This document shows, piece after piece, positions 8,689 through 18,213 of a stretch of DNA of 18,443 nucleotides. The translations under genes were made by a program, and so were the position numbers. Origin of the DNA: Bacteroidales bacterium UBA5266 (lineage in GTDB: Bacteria; Bacteroidota; Bacteroidia; Bacteroidales; WCHB1-69); the NCBI GenBank assembly GCA_002411545.1, contig DHTG01000051.1, positions 1 to 18,443 on the forward strand, in the 5' to 3' direction. Position 1 is the first letter of the stretch. Each line of letters starts with the position of its first letter. The notes below the pieces were generated by a model. That model was not told the origin of the DNA. It saw only the letters and a list, made by a program, of their open reading frames with translations, and did no database searches.

Positions 8689-8689
8689 A

Positions 8690-9247
8690 TTATTTTTTTT
8701 GATTTTTAAATGGTAATCCAAATTCCTTTAAAAGGAGTAAACACTCTTGATCGTTACGTGCAGTAGTAACTATGGTAATATCCATACCATTTATTTTATT
8801 AACTTTATCTATATCGATTTCAGGAAATATGATTTGTTCACTAATACCTAAAGAATAATTTCCTCTTCCGTCAAAACTTTTATCATCAATTCCTCTAAAA
8901 TCACGTATGCGTGGTATAGAAACAGAAATCAAACGATCTAAGAACTCATACATTCTGTCTCCGCGTAGAGTTACTCGCACACCAATGGGATTTCCTTTTC
9001 TCAATTTAAAGTTAGAAATATCCTTTTTCGACTTGGTAGCTACGGCTTTTTGACCGGTTATTGTGGTCATTTCCTGAATGCCTATATCTATTAATTTTTT
9101 ATCAGCGGTAGCTGCTCCTATTCCTTGATTTAAACAAATTTTGGTGATTCTAGGAACACGCATTACCGATTTACATCCCAATTGTTTTTGTAAAGCAGGG
9201 ACAATTTCTTTAAAATATTTTTCTCTTAATCTTGGTACGTAACTCAT
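8690..9247 (-). CDS. rplE: 50S ribosomal protein L5
   Basis: L5 binds 5S rRNA in the central protuberance and contacts P-site tRNA and S13. The 185 residues have the family segments [34 protein letters not shown] near 32-45, [20 protein letters not shown] near 69-88, [20 protein letters not shown] near 90-109, and [20 protein letters not shown] near 125-144. Its ATG overlaps the rplX stop by one base (TAATG). A GGGGAGG stretch lies ten bases upstream but is also the coding sequence for the end of L24, so it may be coincidental. rplX, rplE and rpsN are in the standard spc order. Confidence 0.98.
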   Translation of the reverse strand: MSYVPRLREKYFKEIVPALQKQLGCKSVMRVPRITKICLNQGIGAATADKKLIDIGIQEMTTITGQKAVATKSKKDISNFKLRKGNPIGVRVTLRGDRMYEFLDRLISVSIPRIRDFRGIDDKSFDGRGNYSLGISEQIIFPEIDIDKVNKINGMDITIVTTARNDQECLLLLKEFGLPFKNQKK

Positions 9248-9561
9248 TACTTAATTTCCTCCCCTGATTTTTTTGAATATCTCACTGATTTATTATTTTC
9301 ATTGCTTCTGCGACCTATACGTGTTGCTACACCTTTAGTATCCACAAGCATTAAATTAGATATGTGCACAGAAGCTTCTTTTTTGATGATTCCACCTTGA
9401 GGATTCTTAGCATTTGGTTTAGTATGTTTAGATACCATATTAACACCTTCTACAAAAGCTCTATACTTGCTTATTTCCACTTTCAAGACTTTACCGGTAC
9501 GACCTTTGTCATCGCCCGACAAGACTTTTACCATATCTCCTTTTTTAATATGTATTTTCAT
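9247..9561 (-). CDS. rplX: 50S ribosomal protein L24
   Basis: L24 is one of the two assembly-initiator proteins of the large subunit and lies by the exit of the peptide tunnel. The 104 residues contain the KOW motif early ([20 protein letters not shown], about 6-25), then [20 protein letters not shown] and [20 protein letters not shown], with a basic C-terminal part ([20 protein letters not shown]). Length and motifs are usual. It begins 24 bases after rplN with no Shine-Dalgarno motif, and its stop overlaps the rplE start by one base. Confidence 0.98.
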   Translation of the reverse strand: MKIHIKKGDMVKVLSGDDKGRTGKVLKVEISKYRAFVEGVNMVSKHTKPNAKNPQGGIIKKEASVHISNLMLVDTKGVATRIGRRSNENNKSVRYSKKSGEEIK

Positions 9562-9585
9562 TCTTAGTGTTTTTTACCTATAAAA

Positions 9586-9954
9586 TTATAAAACTTCGGG
9601 GGCTAACGAAACAATTTTCATGTATTGTTTTTCTCTTAATTCGCGAGCAACCGGACCAAAAATACGTGTACCACGTAATTCTTCCGTAGCCGTCAACAAT
9701 ACAACGGCATTATCATCAAAACGAATATAAGATCCGTCATTTCTACGTACTTCCTTCTTTGTTCTTACAATAACCGCTTTAGTAACGGTACCTTTTTTAA
9801 TACCTCCCGATGGAACAGCATCTTTAACCGTTACGATTATTTTATCTCCTATGCGGGCATATCGACGTTTAGTACCCCCTAAAACGCGAATACATAATAC
9901 TTCTTTCGCTCCGCTATTATCTGCTACCGATAGTCTTGATTCTTGCTGTATCAT
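9586..9954 (-). CDS. rplN: 50S ribosomal protein L14
   Basis: L14 forms part of the intersubunit bridge and pairs with L19; silencing factors also bind it. The 122 residues are strongly conserved: [20 protein letters not shown] at the start, the [20 protein letters not shown] stretch near 21-40, [20 protein letters not shown] near 54-73, [14 protein letters not shown], and [20 protein letters not shown] near 94-113. It opens the spc portion and follows rpsQ after a single base, which suggests translational coupling across the S10-spc boundary. The leader is AATAATATG with no Shine-Dalgarno motif. Confidence 0.98.
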   Translation of the reverse strand: MIQQESRLSVADNSGAKEVLCIRVLGGTKRRYARIGDKIIVTVKDAVPSGGIKKGTVTKAVIVRTKKEVRRNDGSYIRFDDNAVVLLTATEELRGTRIFGPVARELREKQYMKIVSLAPEVL

Positions 9955-9955
9955 A

Positions 9956-10210
9956 TTATTTTGCTCTTTCTATAATTTCTACTAATCTCCAGCATTTATT
10001 TTTACTTAATGGTCTGGTTTCCATTATTCGAACTTTATCACCCATGTGACAATCTTGTTTTTCGTCGTGAGCCATAAAACGGGAAGATTTTTTTAGAAAT
10101 TTACCATATTTTGGATGTTTAAATTTCCGTTCAACTTCCACAACAATTGACTTTGTCATTTTATTGCTTACTACAATACCTTCTCTTATTTTTCTAAAAT
10201 TTCTTTCCAT
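9956..10210 (-). CDS. rpsQ: 30S ribosomal protein S17
   Basis: S17 is an early 16S-binding protein of the small-subunit body. From ATG at 10210 it has 84 residues with an OB-fold: [20 protein letters not shown] at the start, [20 protein letters not shown] near 32-51 and the signature [20 protein letters not shown] near 58-77, ending [12 protein letters not shown] two codons upstream (10216) is in frame and lies right after the rpmC stop, but the ATG gives the N-terminus expected from relatives. It follows rpmC by six bases and precedes rplN by one. Confidence 0.96.
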   Translation of the reverse strand: MERNFRKIREGIVVSNKMTKSIVVEVERKFKHPKYGKFLKKSSRFMAHDEKQDCHMGDKVRIMETRPLSKNKCWRLVEIIERAK

Positions 10211-10216
10211 CTTCAA

Positions 10217-10426
10217 TTATTTTTGAGATTTCATTTCTGCAAGTTCACGACTACGAATTTCAGTTTTTAATCGTGCAATTGTTTTTCGATATTCTTTTAT
10301 TCTATTCGGATTTTCAATAGGGGAAACCGCGTGATGCAATGTTAATTTTTGCAATTGGATTTCTTCATTTTCCAATCTTTCATATAATTCTTTGGTAGAA
10401 AGTTCCGTTATTACTGCCTGTTTCAT
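10217..10426 (-). CDS. rpmC: 50S ribosomal protein L29
   Basis: L29 is a small, all-helical protein beside the tunnel exit, next to L23, where trigger factor and the signal recognition particle dock. The 69 residues form two long helices: about 8-32 (TELSTKELYERLENEEIQLQ) and about 42-64 (PNRIKEYRKTIARLKTEIRS), with the loop LHHAVSPIENPNRI between them that matches the family. Length is usual. It lies six bases after rplP and six before rpsQ, in the fixed rplP-rpmC-rpsQ order. Confidence 0.96.
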   Translation of the reverse strand: MKQAVITELSTKELYERLENEEIQLQKLTLHHAVSPIENPNRIKEYRKTIARLKTEIRSRELAEMKSQK

Positions 10427-10432
10427 ATCTTA

Positions 10433-10858
10433 TTAAATTTCTTCTGAGTAATCTCTTCTTACAACAAATTGAGTTAAAATAGGTAATTTTTGTGCGCCTA
10501 AGCGCATAGCTTCTTTGGCTATTTCTAAAGGAACGCCATCCGACTCAAACAATATTCTTCCCGGTGATACTCTAGCTACAAAATATTCCGGTGAACCTTT
10601 ACCTTTACCCATACGCACTTCAGCCGGTTTTTTAGTAACAGGTTTATCAGGAAATATGCGAATCCATAATTGCCCTTCACGTTTCATATAACGTGTAATA
10701 GCTTGACGTGCTGCTTCTATCTGGCGTCCTGTCATCCAACATTCATCGAGTGCTTTGATAGCAAACGAACCGAAAGTAATTTCGGCACCTCGTTTGGTAT
10801 TTCCTTTCATTTTGCCTTTCTGCAGCCTTCTATATTTCGTCTTTTTCGGTTGTAACAT
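10433..10858 (-). CDS. rplP: 50S ribosomal protein L16
   Basis: L16 helps shape the A-site and is needed late in large-subunit assembly. The 141 residues start [20 protein letters not shown] and carry the conserved [20 protein letters not shown] segment near 44-63, then [20 protein letters not shown] near 64-83, [20 protein letters not shown] near 84-103 and [20 protein letters not shown]. The arginine that is hydroxylated in some bacteria (E. coli Arg81) corresponds to the Arg in AEVRMG. It starts 28 bases after rpsC in an A/T-rich leader. Confidence 0.98.
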   Translation of the reverse strand: MLQPKKTKYRRLQKGKMKGNTKRGAEITFGSFAIKALDECWMTGRQIEAARQAITRYMKREGQLWIRIFPDKPVTKKPAEVRMGKGKGSPEYFVARVSPGRILFESDGVPLEIAKEAMRLGAQKLPILTQFVVRRDYSEEI

Positions 10859-10886
10859 TTCTAATTATATTTATAATTTCAAACTT

Positions 10887-11624
10887 TTATTGATTTGATT
10901 TTCTCCTTCTTTGTCCACTATAATCTCCTCCTCTACCCATACGTCTTGCAGGAGCTGATTTTTCTTTCGTATCAACAGTCGACTGGAACAAATCTTTTTT
11001 ACCATATATTAGTCCTCTACAAATCCATACTTTCACGCCTAATCGACCATAAGTAGTATGAGCTTCGGCATGACTATAATCAATATCTGCTCGCAAGGTA
11101 TGCAAAGGAGTCGATCCTTCTTTGAAATGTTCAGTTCTTGCCATTTCAGCACCGGCAATACGACCTGAAATAGTAACTTTAATTCCTTCTGCACCTGCTC
11201 GCATACTGGAAGCTATTGCAGTTTTTACGGCTCTGCGATAAAACATACGGCCTTCAATTTGCTTGGCAATGGTCTGAGCTATCAATACGGCATCTAATTC
11301 CGGTCGTTTTATTTCAGAAATATTTATTTGAACTTCTTTCCCGGTAATTTTCTTTAATTCTTCCTTTAACTTGTCAACTTCTTGACCTGCTTTACCAATA
11401 ATCAATCCCGGTCGTGCGGTATGAATGGTAACCGTTACTAATTTTAATGTACGTTCAATATATATTTTTGATATACTAGCTTTTTGCAAACGTGCATTAA
11501 TATATTTTCTTATTTTATCATCTTCTACCAGTTTGGTTTCAAATTTTTTACCACCATACCAGTTGGATTCCCATCCTCTGACGATTCCTAATCGTAGTCC
11601 TATCGGATTAACTTTTTGTCCCAT
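10887..11624 (-). CDS. rpsC: 30S ribosomal protein S3
   Basis: S3 with S4 and S5 forms the mRNA entry pore and contributes to helicase activity. It is 245 residues. The start [20 protein letters not shown] is typical. A KH domain lies around 40-110, with its GxxG loop GKAG at 77-80. The C-terminal domain includes [20 protein letters not shown] near 129-148, [20 protein letters not shown] near 154-173 and [15 protein letters not shown] near 197-211. The last 30 residues are basic and Gly-rich ([20 protein letters not shown]). Its ATG directly abuts the rplV TAG with no gap. Confidence 0.98.
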   Translation of the reverse strand: MGQKVNPIGLRLGIVRGWESNWYGGKKFETKLVEDDKIRKYINARLQKASISKIYIERTLKLVTVTIHTARPGLIIGKAGQEVDKLKEELKKITGKEVQINISEIKRPELDAVLIAQTIAKQIEGRMFYRRAVKTAIASSMRAGAEGIKVTISGRIAGAEMARTEHFKEGSTPLHTLRADIDYSHAEAHTTYGRLGVKVWICRGLIYGKKDLFQSTVDTKEKSAPARRMGRGGDYSGQRRRKSNQ

Positions 11625-12047
11625 CTACTCTTCTATTGATTGATTTGTGATTTCGATTTTGCTATCTACGGTGATTGTAATATGATTTGATCGTTTTCTG
11701 ATTCTGTATCCACGACCTTGCGGAGCAGTACGTAAACGTTTTAACATAGTTCCACCGTCTACTTGTATTTCTTTAACATATAAATTACTGTCTTCTACTC
11801 GAGCTGTTTCGTTTTTGGCTTGCCAATTGGCTATGGCCGACAACAATAATTTACGAATCTTTTCAGAAGATTCTTTTTTGCTATATTTCAAAATATTCAA
11901 AGCATGTTCTACATTTTTACCTCTGATTAAATCAGCCATTAATCGAGTTTTTCGAGGCGATGTACTATTATTCACCAAACGTGCTATTGACACGTTTTGT
12001 CTTTTTTCTTTTCTAGCTTCTGCTGCTAATCTTTTTCTTGCACCCAT
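11625..12047 (-). CDS. rplV: 50S ribosomal protein L22
   Basis: L22 touches all six 23S domains, and its long beta-hairpin lines the peptide tunnel near the macrolide site. The 140 residues include NNSTSPRKTRLMADLIRGKN near 26-45, NILKYSKKESSEKIRKLLLS near 51-70, AIANWQAKNE, and the hairpin about 97-115 (DGGTMLKRLRTAPQGRGYRI), which looks intact. The N-terminus is a somewhat long basic lead (MGARKRLAAEARKEKRQNVS), followed by the core, as in other Bacteroidota. It lies 19 bases after rpsS and abuts rpsC. Confidence 0.98.
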   Translation of the reverse strand: MGARKRLAAEARKEKRQNVSIARLVNNSTSPRKTRLMADLIRGKNVEHALNILKYSKKESSEKIRKLLLSAIANWQAKNETARVEDSNLYVKEIQVDGGTMLKRLRTAPQGRGYRIRKRSNHITITVDSKIEITNQSIEE

Positions 12048-12066
12048 CTTTTAATATGTATTTGCT

Positions 12067-12345
12067 TTATTTTTTCCCTTTATCTTTACTGCCTGCGTGT
12101 CCGCGAAAAATACGAGTAGGTGCAAATTCTCCTAATTTATGTCCTACCATATTTTCTGTAACATATACAGGAATAAATTTATTTCCATTATGAACGGCAA
12201 TAGTTTGTCCCACAAAATCCGGTGATATTACCGATGCGCGCGACCACGTTTTGATGGTTGTTTTCTTATTTGACTGTTGCGCTTCAAGAACTCTTTTTTC
12301 TAGTTTATAATGAATAAACGGTCCTTTTTTTAACGATCGACTCAT
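12067..12345 (-). CDS. rpsS: 30S ribosomal protein S19
   Basis: S19 is in the head of the small subunit, pairs with S13 and bridges to the large subunit. The 92 residues start [20 protein letters not shown] and carry [20 protein letters not shown] near 31-50, [20 protein letters not shown] near 51-70, and [20 protein letters not shown] at the end. These are unmistakable family segments and the length is usual. It lies 17 bases after rplB. Confidence 0.98.
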   Translation of the reverse strand: MSRSLKKGPFIHYKLEKRVLEAQQSNKKTTIKTWSRASVISPDFVGQTIAVHNGNKFIPVYVTENMVGHKLGEFAPTRIFRGHAGSKDKGKK

Positions 12346-12362
12346 TTTTTATATCTTATTTT

Positions 12363-13187
12363 TTATTTTTTTCTTCTTTCAATTATATATTGATTGGATG
12401 CTTTTTTAAGTTTACGTGTTTTGTAACCTTTTGCATACAATCCTTTTCTTGATCTAGGATGACCACCGGAGGCTCTACCTTCACCACCACCCATAGGGTG
12501 ATCAACCGGATTCATAACAACACCTCTAACGCGAGGACGACGTCCTAGCCAACGCGATCTACCGGCTTTTCCTGAAACTTGTAAATTATGATCAATATTT
12601 GAAACCATACCTATGGTTGCTTTACATGTACATAATATTTTTCTAGTTTCGCCTGAAGGTAATTTGATTACAACATATTTTTCTTCTCTCGACATGAGTT
12701 GAGCATAAGATCCGGCACTACGTGCTATTTTTGCACCTGCACCAGGTTGTAATTCGATGTTATGAATTACAGTTCCTAAAGGAATTTCAGTGAAATATAA
12801 AGTATTACCTACATCGGGTGATACTCCTTTTCCTGAAATGACTTCTTGACCGACTTTTAATCCATGAGGAGCTATGATATATCTTTTTTCACCGTCTTTA
12901 TAAAACAATAATGCAATACGTGCCGAACGATTTGGATCGTATTCTAAAGTTTTTACTGTAGCAGGAATACCTTCTTTTTCTCTTTTAAAATCAACAATAC
13001 GATATTGTTTTTTATGACCACCACCCATATAGCGCATAGTCATCTTTCCTTGATTATTCCTTCCTCCTGATCTTCTTTTAGATAACAATAAACTCTTTTC
13101 GGGGGTTCTCGTTGTTATCTCCTCAAAGTTACTGAGTAACTTATACCTCTGTCCCGGTGTTACCGGTTTAAACTTTTTTAATCCCAT
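12363..13187 (-). CDS. rplB: 50S ribosomal protein L2
   Basis: L2 is required for subunit joining and supports the peptidyl-transferase centre. The 274 residues contain the N-terminal OB-fold and SH3-like domains, with [20 protein letters not shown] near 31-50, [37 protein letters not shown] near 149-165 and the C-terminal basic extension. The conserved loop [20 protein letters not shown] near 230-249 holds the histidine at the GGGEGR motif that lies close to the active centre. It lies 15 bases after rplW. Length is the usual 270-280. Confidence 0.99.
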   Translation of the reverse strand: MGLKKFKPVTPGQRYKLLSNFEEITTRTPEKSLLLSKRRSGGRNNQGKMTMRYMGGGHKKQYRIVDFKREKEGIPATVKTLEYDPNRSARIALLFYKDGEKRYIIAPHGLKVGQEVISGKGVSPDVGNTLYFTEIPLGTVIHNIELQPGAGAKIARSAGSYAQLMSREEKYVVIKLPSGETRKILCTCKATIGMVSNIDHNLQVSGKAGRSRWLGRRPRVRGVVMNPVDHPMGGGEGRASGGHPRSRKGLYAKGYKTRKLKKASNQYIIERRKK

Positions 13188-13202
13188 CTTTATAATTATC
13201 TA

Positions 13203-13493
13203 CTATATATTACTAAATATATCTATTGTTTGATCTCCTTTTAATTGTACATATGCTTTTTTAAAGCTGTTTTTACTTCCCTTAATAAAGCCTGATTTCG
13301 TATAACGAGAAGTATTTTTACCTCTTTGAATCATAGTACTGACACTTTCTACTTCTACCGCGTAGAGTGTTTCTATGGCTTTTTTAATTTGTATTTTATC
13401 AGCTTTACGATCAACAACAAATCCATAGCGATTTCTATTTTCGCTCATGGCAGTCATTTTTTCGGTTATCAGCGGTTTTATTATAATACTCAT
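13203..13493 (-). CDS. rplW: 50S ribosomal protein L23
   Basis: L23 lies at the tunnel exit and is the docking site for trigger factor and the signal recognition particle. From ATG at 13493 it has 96 residues: MSIIIKPLITEKMTAMSENR at the start, NRYGFVVDRKADKIQIKKAI near 21-40, ETLYAVEVESVSTMIQRGKN near 41-60, and a basic loop around 55-78. A GTG at 13496 immediately upstream is in frame but adds only one residue; I prefer the ATG. It lies 11 bases after rplD. No Shine-Dalgarno motif is present (ATTATTGTGATG). Confidence 0.96.
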   Translation of the reverse strand: MSIIIKPLITEKMTAMSENRNRYGFVVDRKADKIQIKKAIETLYAVEVESVSTMIQRGKNTSRYTKSGFIKGSKNSFKKAYVQLKGDQTIDIFSNI

Positions 13494-13504
13494 CACAATA
13501 ATTT

Positions 13505-14140
13505 TTACTCGTTAATTTTCAAAAATTCATCAAATTTGGAAGCTGCAGGCTCGGAAATAATCACATTTTGCGCATTCAAAATATCATAAGTATTTAAATC
13601 ATAAACAGATACAACCTTAGCTTTCCTCAAATTTCGAGAAGACAAATATATATTTTTATTTGATTCATTTAGAACTAATAATGTTTTTTTATCTAAAAGA
13701 TTTAATTTTTTTATGATATCTAGGTATCCACTTGTCTTAGGTGTTTCTAAATCAAACCCTTCCAATACTGTGATGTTATTTTCTTTTGCTTTTTGCGACA
13801 AAGCTGATATTCTAGCCAAGCGTTTCACTTTTTTATTTAATTTAAAGCTATAATCTCTGGGTTGAGGGCCAAAAATACGAGCACCACCTCTTAACAAAGG
13901 ACTTTTTATGCTTCCAAAACGAGCACCGCCGCCACCTTTTTGTTTTCTCAATTTTCTGGTACTTCCCGATAAAAGTGATTTTTCTTTGCTAGCATGTGTG
14001 CCTTGACGTTGATTGGCTAAGTATTGTTTGACGTCTAACCACATTACGTGAGTGTTCGGTTCTATTCCGAAAACTTCTTCATTTAAGGAAACCGTTCTAC
14101 CGGTTTCTTTTCCTTCTATATTTATTACTTTTAGCTCCAT
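13505..14140 (-). CDS. rplD: 50S ribosomal protein L4
   Basis: L4 helps start large-subunit assembly, and its extended loop forms part of the tunnel constriction opposite L22. In E. coli it represses its own operon. The 211 residues start [20 protein letters not shown]; the tunnel loop lies at about 45-95 ([10 protein letters not shown], then [20 protein letters not shown] and [10 protein letters not shown]), and the C-terminal Rossmann-like domain runs to the end ([11 protein letters not shown]). Its ATG lies inside the end of rplC, overlapping by ten bases (ATGGAGCTAA read in two frames), the only long overlap in the operon, so coupling to L3 translation is likely. Confidence 0.97.
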   Translation of the reverse strand: MELKVINIEGKETGRTVSLNEEVFGIEPNTHVMWLDVKQYLANQRQGTHASKEKSLLSGSTRKLRKQKGGGGARFGSIKSPLLRGGARIFGPQPRDYSFKLNKKVKRLARISALSQKAKENNITVLEGFDLETPKTSGYLDIIKKLNLLDKKTLLVLNESNKNIYLSSRNLRKAKVVSVYDLNTYDILNAQNVIISEPAASKFDEFLKINE

Positions 14141-14760
14141 CTTTCAACTTTTAAATATGAACCATTATGACCGGGGACCGATCCTTTTACTAAAACTACA
14201 TTTTTTTCAGGAAAAATTTTTACAATTTGTAAATTAATCATCTTTACTTTTCTTCCTCCTGTTCTACCCGCCATTCTCATTCCTTTCATAACGCGTGAAG
14301 GCCATGATGATGCACCCAATGAACCCGGAGCTCTTAATCGATTATGTTGACCGTGTGTACTATCACCCACACCGGCAAAACCGTGACGTTTTACAACTCC
14401 TTGAAAACCTTTTCCTTTACTGATTCCTGAGACATCTATGTACTCACCTTCAATGAATACATTTACATCAATTACTTCACCGAATGATTTACGAGAACCT
14501 TCTTCAAAACGCGTAAACTCTTGAATTACTCGTTTAGGAGTGGTTTTGGCTTTGTTGAAATGTCCTTTCAATGCATTGCTGGTGTTTTTTTCTTTTTTCT
14601 CGTCAAATGCTAATTGAATGGCATCATAACCATCTTTTTCTTTGGTTTTAACTTGTGTAACAACACAAGGACCAGCCTGTATTACTGTGCATGGAATATT
14701 TTTTCCAGCGGCATCAAAGATACTGGTCATACCAATTTTCTTTCCTATTAAACCAGACAT
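14131..14760 (-). CDS. rplC: 50S ribosomal protein L3
   Basis: L3 binds near the 3' end of 23S rRNA, and its internal loop reaches the peptidyl-transferase centre. The 209 residues start [20 protein letters not shown], then [20 protein letters not shown] near 22-41, a central region with [20 protein letters not shown] near 110-129, [20 protein letters not shown] near 135-154 and the end [17 protein letters not shown]. The finger loop reads GASSWPSRV where E. coli has the methylated Gln150 segment (GQNQTP), a difference I believe is normal in Bacteroidota. It lies 44 bases after rpsJ, the longest gap in the operon. Confidence 0.97.
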   Translation of the reverse strand: MSGLIGKKIGMTSIFDAAGKNIPCTVIQAGPCVVTQVKTKEKDGYDAIQLAFDEKKEKNTSNALKGHFNKAKTTPKRVIQEFTRFEEGSRKSFGEVIDVNVFIEGEYIDVSGISKGKGFQGVVKRHGFAGVGDSTHGQHNRLRAPGSLGASSWPSRVMKGMRMAGRTGGRKVKMINLQIVKIFPEKNVVLVKGSVPGHNGSYLKVERWS

Positions 14761-14804
14761 TTTATTTTCTTTCTTTTAAATTAATTATTTCTTTTTTATT
14801 ACAA

Positions 14805-15119
14805 TCACACTTTAATTTCAACCTCTACACCACTAGGGAGTTCAATTTTCATTAAAGCATCTATTGTTTTCGACGTTGTTCCGTAAATATCCAACAATCT
14901 TTTATACGATGACAATTCGAATTGTTCTCGGGACTTTTTATTTACAAAAGTCGAACGATTTACGGTAAAGATTTTCTTTTGTGTAGGCAAGGGTACCGGG
15001 CCAACAACAATCACTTTGTCGTCTTTTACTGCATTTACGGTTTTCACGATTTTCTCTGCGGATTTGTCCACCAGATTGTGATCGTATGATTTCAGTTTAA
15101 TTCTAATTCTTTCACTCAC
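14805..15119 (-). CDS. rpsJ: 30S ribosomal protein S10 (NusE), GTG start
   Basis: S10 is in the head of the small subunit and, as NusE, joins NusB and NusG in transcription antitermination. The 104 residues start (GTG at 15119) as [20 protein letters not shown] and include [20 protein letters not shown] near 40-59, [20 protein letters not shown] near 61-80 and [11 protein letters not shown] at the end. GTG is the only usable start: reading upstream in frame meets TAA after four codons with no ATG. Relative to E. coli S10 there are three extra residues around 31-36 (VKDDKV). It follows fusA by 24 bases with no tuf between them, a Bacteroidota trait. Confidence 0.96.
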   Translation of the reverse strand: MSERIRIKLKSYDHNLVDKSAEKIVKTVNAVKDDKVIVVGPVPLPTQKKIFTVNRSTFVNKKSREQFELSSYKRLLDIYGTTSKTIDALMKIELPSGVEVEIKV

Positions 15120-15143
15120 GATATTATATATTTATTCTAAAAA

Positions 15144-17237
15144 TTAAAATCTAAATTTCCATTTATTAATAAGTTCTTCTACGATAGAAGCGGGAGGTTC
15201 GGCATAATGAGAAAACACCATACTAGCGTTGCCTCTACCGGAAGTTAATGTACGTAGGGCTGTAATATATCCAAACATTTCCGCCATGGGTACTTTGGCA
15301 TCTATCACTTGGTCGTTCTGACGGGTTGAGATTTCCTCTATTGCCGCTCTTCTTCTATTTAAATCGCCGGTTACATTGCCGGTATATTCATTGGCTACCA
15401 CCACTTCTAATTTCATGATGGGTTCCAATATAGTAGGTTTTGCATTCTTTGCCGCTGCTTTAAAAGCCTTTTGTGCACATATTTCAAAAGATAATGCATC
15501 AGAGTCGACCGGATGAAAAGAACCATCTATTAAGCGCACTTTTAAATTAATGAGGTTGTATCCTAATAGCGGACCGGTTGTCATAGCTTTTTGAAATCCT
15601 TTTTCAATATAAGGGATATATTCTTTCGGAATATTACCACCTTTTACTTCATTGACAAACTGTAAACCATTAAACGAATCATCGGCAGGTGAAATTTCTA
15701 CTTCTATATCGGCAAACTGACCACGACCACCGCTCTGTTTTTTGTGTACTTCCCTATGGTGTACACTTTGAGTAATAGCCTCTTTATAAGTAACTACAGG
15801 ATTTCCGTGGTTACATTCAATTTTAAATTCACGTTTTATGCGATCGAGTATAATCTCCAAATGCAATTCGCCCATACCACTTATGATAGTCTGACCGCTT
15901 TCTTCGTCGGTTTTGATTTTCAAAGTAGGATCTTCTTCAGACAACTTAAATAGGGCTGTCGATAACTTTTCAATATCATCCTGCGTTTTAGGCTCAACAG
16001 CCATACTGATAACAGGTTCGGGAAAATGCATCGATTCCAATAAAATCGGATGTTTCTCGTCACAAATGGTATGTCCCGTAATAATATTTTTAAAACCTAC
16101 AGCTACCCCAATATTTCCACATGCAATTTCTTGTATTGGAATTTGTTTATTGGCATGCATTTCAAAAATACGCGATATTCTTTCTTTCTTATCGGTAGAC
16201 GTATTCAACACATAGCTTCCGGAAGCTAGTTTTCCGGAATAAACCCTGAAAAAAGCAACTTTCCCAACAAATGGATCGGTCGATATCTTAAAAACCAAAG
16301 CTGAGAAAGGCTCGGTATCTAAGGATTTTCGAATTTCTTCTTTCTGTGTATATGGATTTATCCCTTCTACGGGTTTGATATCATCGGGTGCAGGCAGATA
16401 CATAGTTATTGCATTCAAAAGCAATTGGACACCTTTATTCTTAAAGGATGAACCACATAATACAGGTGTGATTTTTAGTGAAATAGTTGCTTTACGAATA
16501 GCTTGAGTGATGTCTTCAAAACTTATGGAATTAGGATTATTAATGAATTTATCCAATAAGTCTTCGCTTTCTTCAGCAACTCCTTCTATTAAATGATAAC
16601 GGGAAGCGTATACCTCTTCTTCAATTTCTTCAGGAATTTCTATTTCTTCGATGATGGTACCATGTGATTGTTCATCCCACATATAGGCTTTATTCGACAC
16701 TAAATCGACGATACCCAGAAATTCATCTTCCGAATAAATGGGATATTGCAAAGGTACGGGTATAGCACCTAATTTAGTTTTGATTTGGGATACTGTTTGA
16801 AAAAAATCAGCACCTGACCTATCCATTTTATTGACATAACAAATCCGAGGCACTTCATATTTATTGGCTTGTTTCCATACAGCTTCGGATTGAGGTTCGA
16901 CACCTCCTACCGCACAAAAAATAGCTACGGCACCATCTAATATGCGCAACGCACGTTCTACTTCAACCGTAAAATCAACATGACCCGGAGTATCAATGAT
17001 ATTTATCTTATATTGATTTCCGTCATAATTCCAATGAACGGTTGTAGCTGCTGAATTGATGGTAATGCCTCTTTCCTGCTCTTGTTCCATAAAATCCATG
17101 GTAGCAGTGCCATCATGGACTTCACCTAATTTATAATTCTTACCGGTATAATATAGTATTCTTTCGGTAGTAGTCGTTTTTCCGGCATCAATATGAGCCA
17201 TGATTCCGATATTCCTTATGAATGCTATATTATCCAT
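15144..17237 (-). CDS. fusA: Translation elongation factor EF-G
   Basis: EF-G is the GTPase that drives translocation and, with the recycling factor, splits ribosomes. From ATG at 17237 it has 697 residues, the usual length. The GTPase motifs are all present: AHIDAGKT at 14-21, RGITI at 56-60, DTPGH at 82-86, NKMD at 136-139 and CGSS at 261-264. Domains II to V follow, with [16 protein letters not shown] in domain III and the domain IV tip region [12 protein letters not shown]. The open frame continues 33 codons upstream into rpsG, but those residues resemble nothing in EF-G, so the start is at MDNIAFIRN. It lies 22 bases after rpsG. I see no lost GTPase residue, so this looks like the main translocase and not a degenerate paralogue. 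Confidence 0.98.
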   Translation of the reverse strand: MDNIAFIRNIGIMAHIDAGKTTTTERILYYTGKNYKLGEVHDGTATMDFMEQEQERGITINSAATTVHWNYDGNQYKINIIDTPGHVDFTVEVERALRILDGAVAIFCAVGGVEPQSEAVWKQANKYEVPRICYVNKMDRSGADFFQTVSQIKTKLGAIPVPLQYPIYSEDEFLGIVDLVSNKAYMWDEQSHGTIIEEIEIPEEIEEEVYASRYHLIEGVAEESEDLLDKFINNPNSISFEDITQAIRKATISLKITPVLCGSSFKNKGVQLLLNAITMYLPAPDDIKPVEGINPYTQKEEIRKSLDTEPFSALVFKISTDPFVGKVAFFRVYSGKLASGSYVLNTSTDKKERISRIFEMHANKQIPIQEIACGNIGVAVGFKNIITGHTICDEKHPILLESMHFPEPVISMAVEPKTQDDIEKLSTALFKLSEEDPTLKIKTDEESGQTIISGMGELHLEIILDRIKREFKIECNHGNPVVTYKEAITQSVHHREVHKKQSGGRGQFADIEVEISPADDSFNGLQFVNEVKGGNIPKEYIPYIEKGFQKAMTTGPLLGYNLINLKVRLIDGSFHPVDSDALSFEICAQKAFKAAAKNAKPTILEPIMKLEVVVANEYTGNVTGDLNRRRAAIEEISTRQNDQVIDAKVPMAEMFGYITALRTLTSGRGNASMVFSHYAEPPASIVEELINKWKFRF

Positions 17238-17259
17238 TTCAACGAATTGTATAAATAAA

Positions 17260-17727
17260 TTAAACTCTAAAGTGTGAGAAAGCTTTGTTTGCTTCAGCCA
17301 TACGGTGTATGTCTTCTTTGCGTTTAAAAGCAGCACCTTCTTCTTTATAAGCAGCTAAAATCTCAGCAGCTAACTTCTGACTCATAGACTTTTCATGACG
17401 TTTACGAGCAAAATCAATAAGGTTTTTCATGCCTACGGATTGTTTTCTTTCCGGACGTATTTCCGAAGGAATTTGGAAGGTTGCTCCACCTATTCTTCTA
17501 CTCTTAACCTCAACGGAAGGAGTTACATTGGCTAATGCCTGTTTCCATACAGCAATCCCATCATCATTTGCTTTCTCGGCAACAATATGTATTGCATCAT
17601 AAAATATTTTATATGCAACATTCTTCTTACCTTCTAACATAATATTATTCACAAATTTGGTAATTTGTGAATCTTGATATATGGGGTCGGGTAAGATGAT
17701 TCTCTTCTTGGGTTTTGTTTTCCTCAT
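17260..17727 (-). CDS. rpsG: 30S ribosomal protein S7
   Basis: S7 nucleates assembly of the small-subunit head and lies by the E site; in E. coli it represses the str operon. The 155 residues start [20 protein letters not shown] and include [20 protein letters not shown] near 25-44, [20 protein letters not shown] near 67-86, [20 protein letters not shown] near 87-106 and [20 protein letters not shown]. The C-terminus ends [15 protein letters not shown], as in E. coli S7. It lies 38 bases after rpsL with an A/T-rich leader. Confidence 0.98.
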   Translation of the reverse strand: MRKTKPKKRIILPDPIYQDSQITKFVNNIMLEGKKNVAYKIFYDAIHIVAEKANDDGIAVWKQALANVTPSVEVKSRRIGGATFQIPSEIRPERKQSVGMKNLIDFARKRHEKSMSQKLAAEILAAYKEEGAAFKRKEDIHRMAEANKAFSHFRV

Positions 17728-17765
17728 ATTATCTATATCTATTTATATACATTAATATTAATATA

Positions 17766-18146
17766 TTATTTCTTATCTTTTGGTCGTTTGGTTCCATATT
17801 TGGAGCGTCTTTGATGACGACCTTCCACCCCCGAAGTATCCAAAGCTCCACGTATAATGTGATATCTAACGCCCGGAAGGTCTTTTACTCTACCTCCTCT
17901 AATCATAACAAGAGAGTGTTCTTGCAGATTATGCCCTTCGCCTGGGATATATGCATTTACCTCTTTCTGATTAGTAAGTCGAATTCTGGCTACTTTCCGC
18001 ATCGCTGAATTAGGTTTTTTTGGAGTTGTGGTATAAACTCTTACGCAAACACCACGACGTTGTGGACAAGAATCCAATGCCGGAGATTTGCTCTTATACT
18101 TGATTTGAGTCCGTCCTTTTCTTACTAATTGCTGTATTGTAGGCAT
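17766..18146 (-). CDS. rpsL: 30S ribosomal protein S12
   Basis: S12 sits at the decoding centre and controls accuracy; changes in it give streptomycin resistance. The 126 residues start [20 protein letters not shown] and contain [20 protein letters not shown] near 26-45, with Lys43 and Lys44 intact in [11 protein letters not shown]. The second resistance hot spot is also wild type: [14 protein letters not shown] near 84-97, where Asp89 matches the residue that is methylthiolated in E. coli. From sequence alone the protein looks streptomycin-sensitive. It is the first gene of the operon, about 65 bases downstream of the predicted transcription start. Upstream AAGGA is 17 bases from the ATG, too far for a good ribosome-binding site. 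Confidence 0.98.
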   Translation of the reverse strand: MPTIQQLVRKGRTQIKYKSKSPALDSCPQRRGVCVRVYTTTPKKPNSAMRKVARIRLTNQKEVNAYIPGEGHNLQEHSLVMIRGGRVKDLPGVRYHIIRGALDTSGVEGRHQRRSKYGTKRPKDKK

Positions 18147-18195
18147 ATGTGTTTAATTTTTTCCTTATATTTTTTTTATTTATAATTCTATAAAA

Positions 18196-18210
18196 CCCCA
18201 TTTTTTGGGA
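18196..18210 (-). promoter_or_regulatory. Small hairpin at the expected 5' end of the operon mRNA
   Basis: On the minus strand CCCA and TGGG (207-209 plus 206, and 197-200) pair around a five-A loop, with a possible extra T-G wobble at the base, followed by TTTT. It lies immediately downstream of the -7 box, so the transcript would begin with or just before it. The stem is only four to five pairs; role unknown. Confidence 0.45.
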
Positions 18211-18213
18211 GTG

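Noticed and set aside
8689..8721. Upstream ATG for rpsN adding 11 residues
   Set aside because: It overlaps the rplE end, and S14 proteins start at MAKES-like sequence; the ATG at 8688 gives the standard 100 residues.
10211..10216. TTG start for rpsQ
   Set aside because: An ATG two codons downstream gives the expected S17 N-terminus and leaves a six-base gap after rpmC.
10921..14262. GGAGG tracts inside genes (rpsC, rplB, rplC and others)
   Set aside because: These encode conserved Gly-Gly pairs (GGD, GGR) and have no start codon at a fitting distance, so they are not ribosome-binding sites.
17238..17336. Upstream extension of fusA by 33 codons into rpsG
   Set aside because: The added residues match nothing in EF-G, whereas MDNIAFIRN leads directly into the AHIDAGKT GTPase motif at the normal distance.
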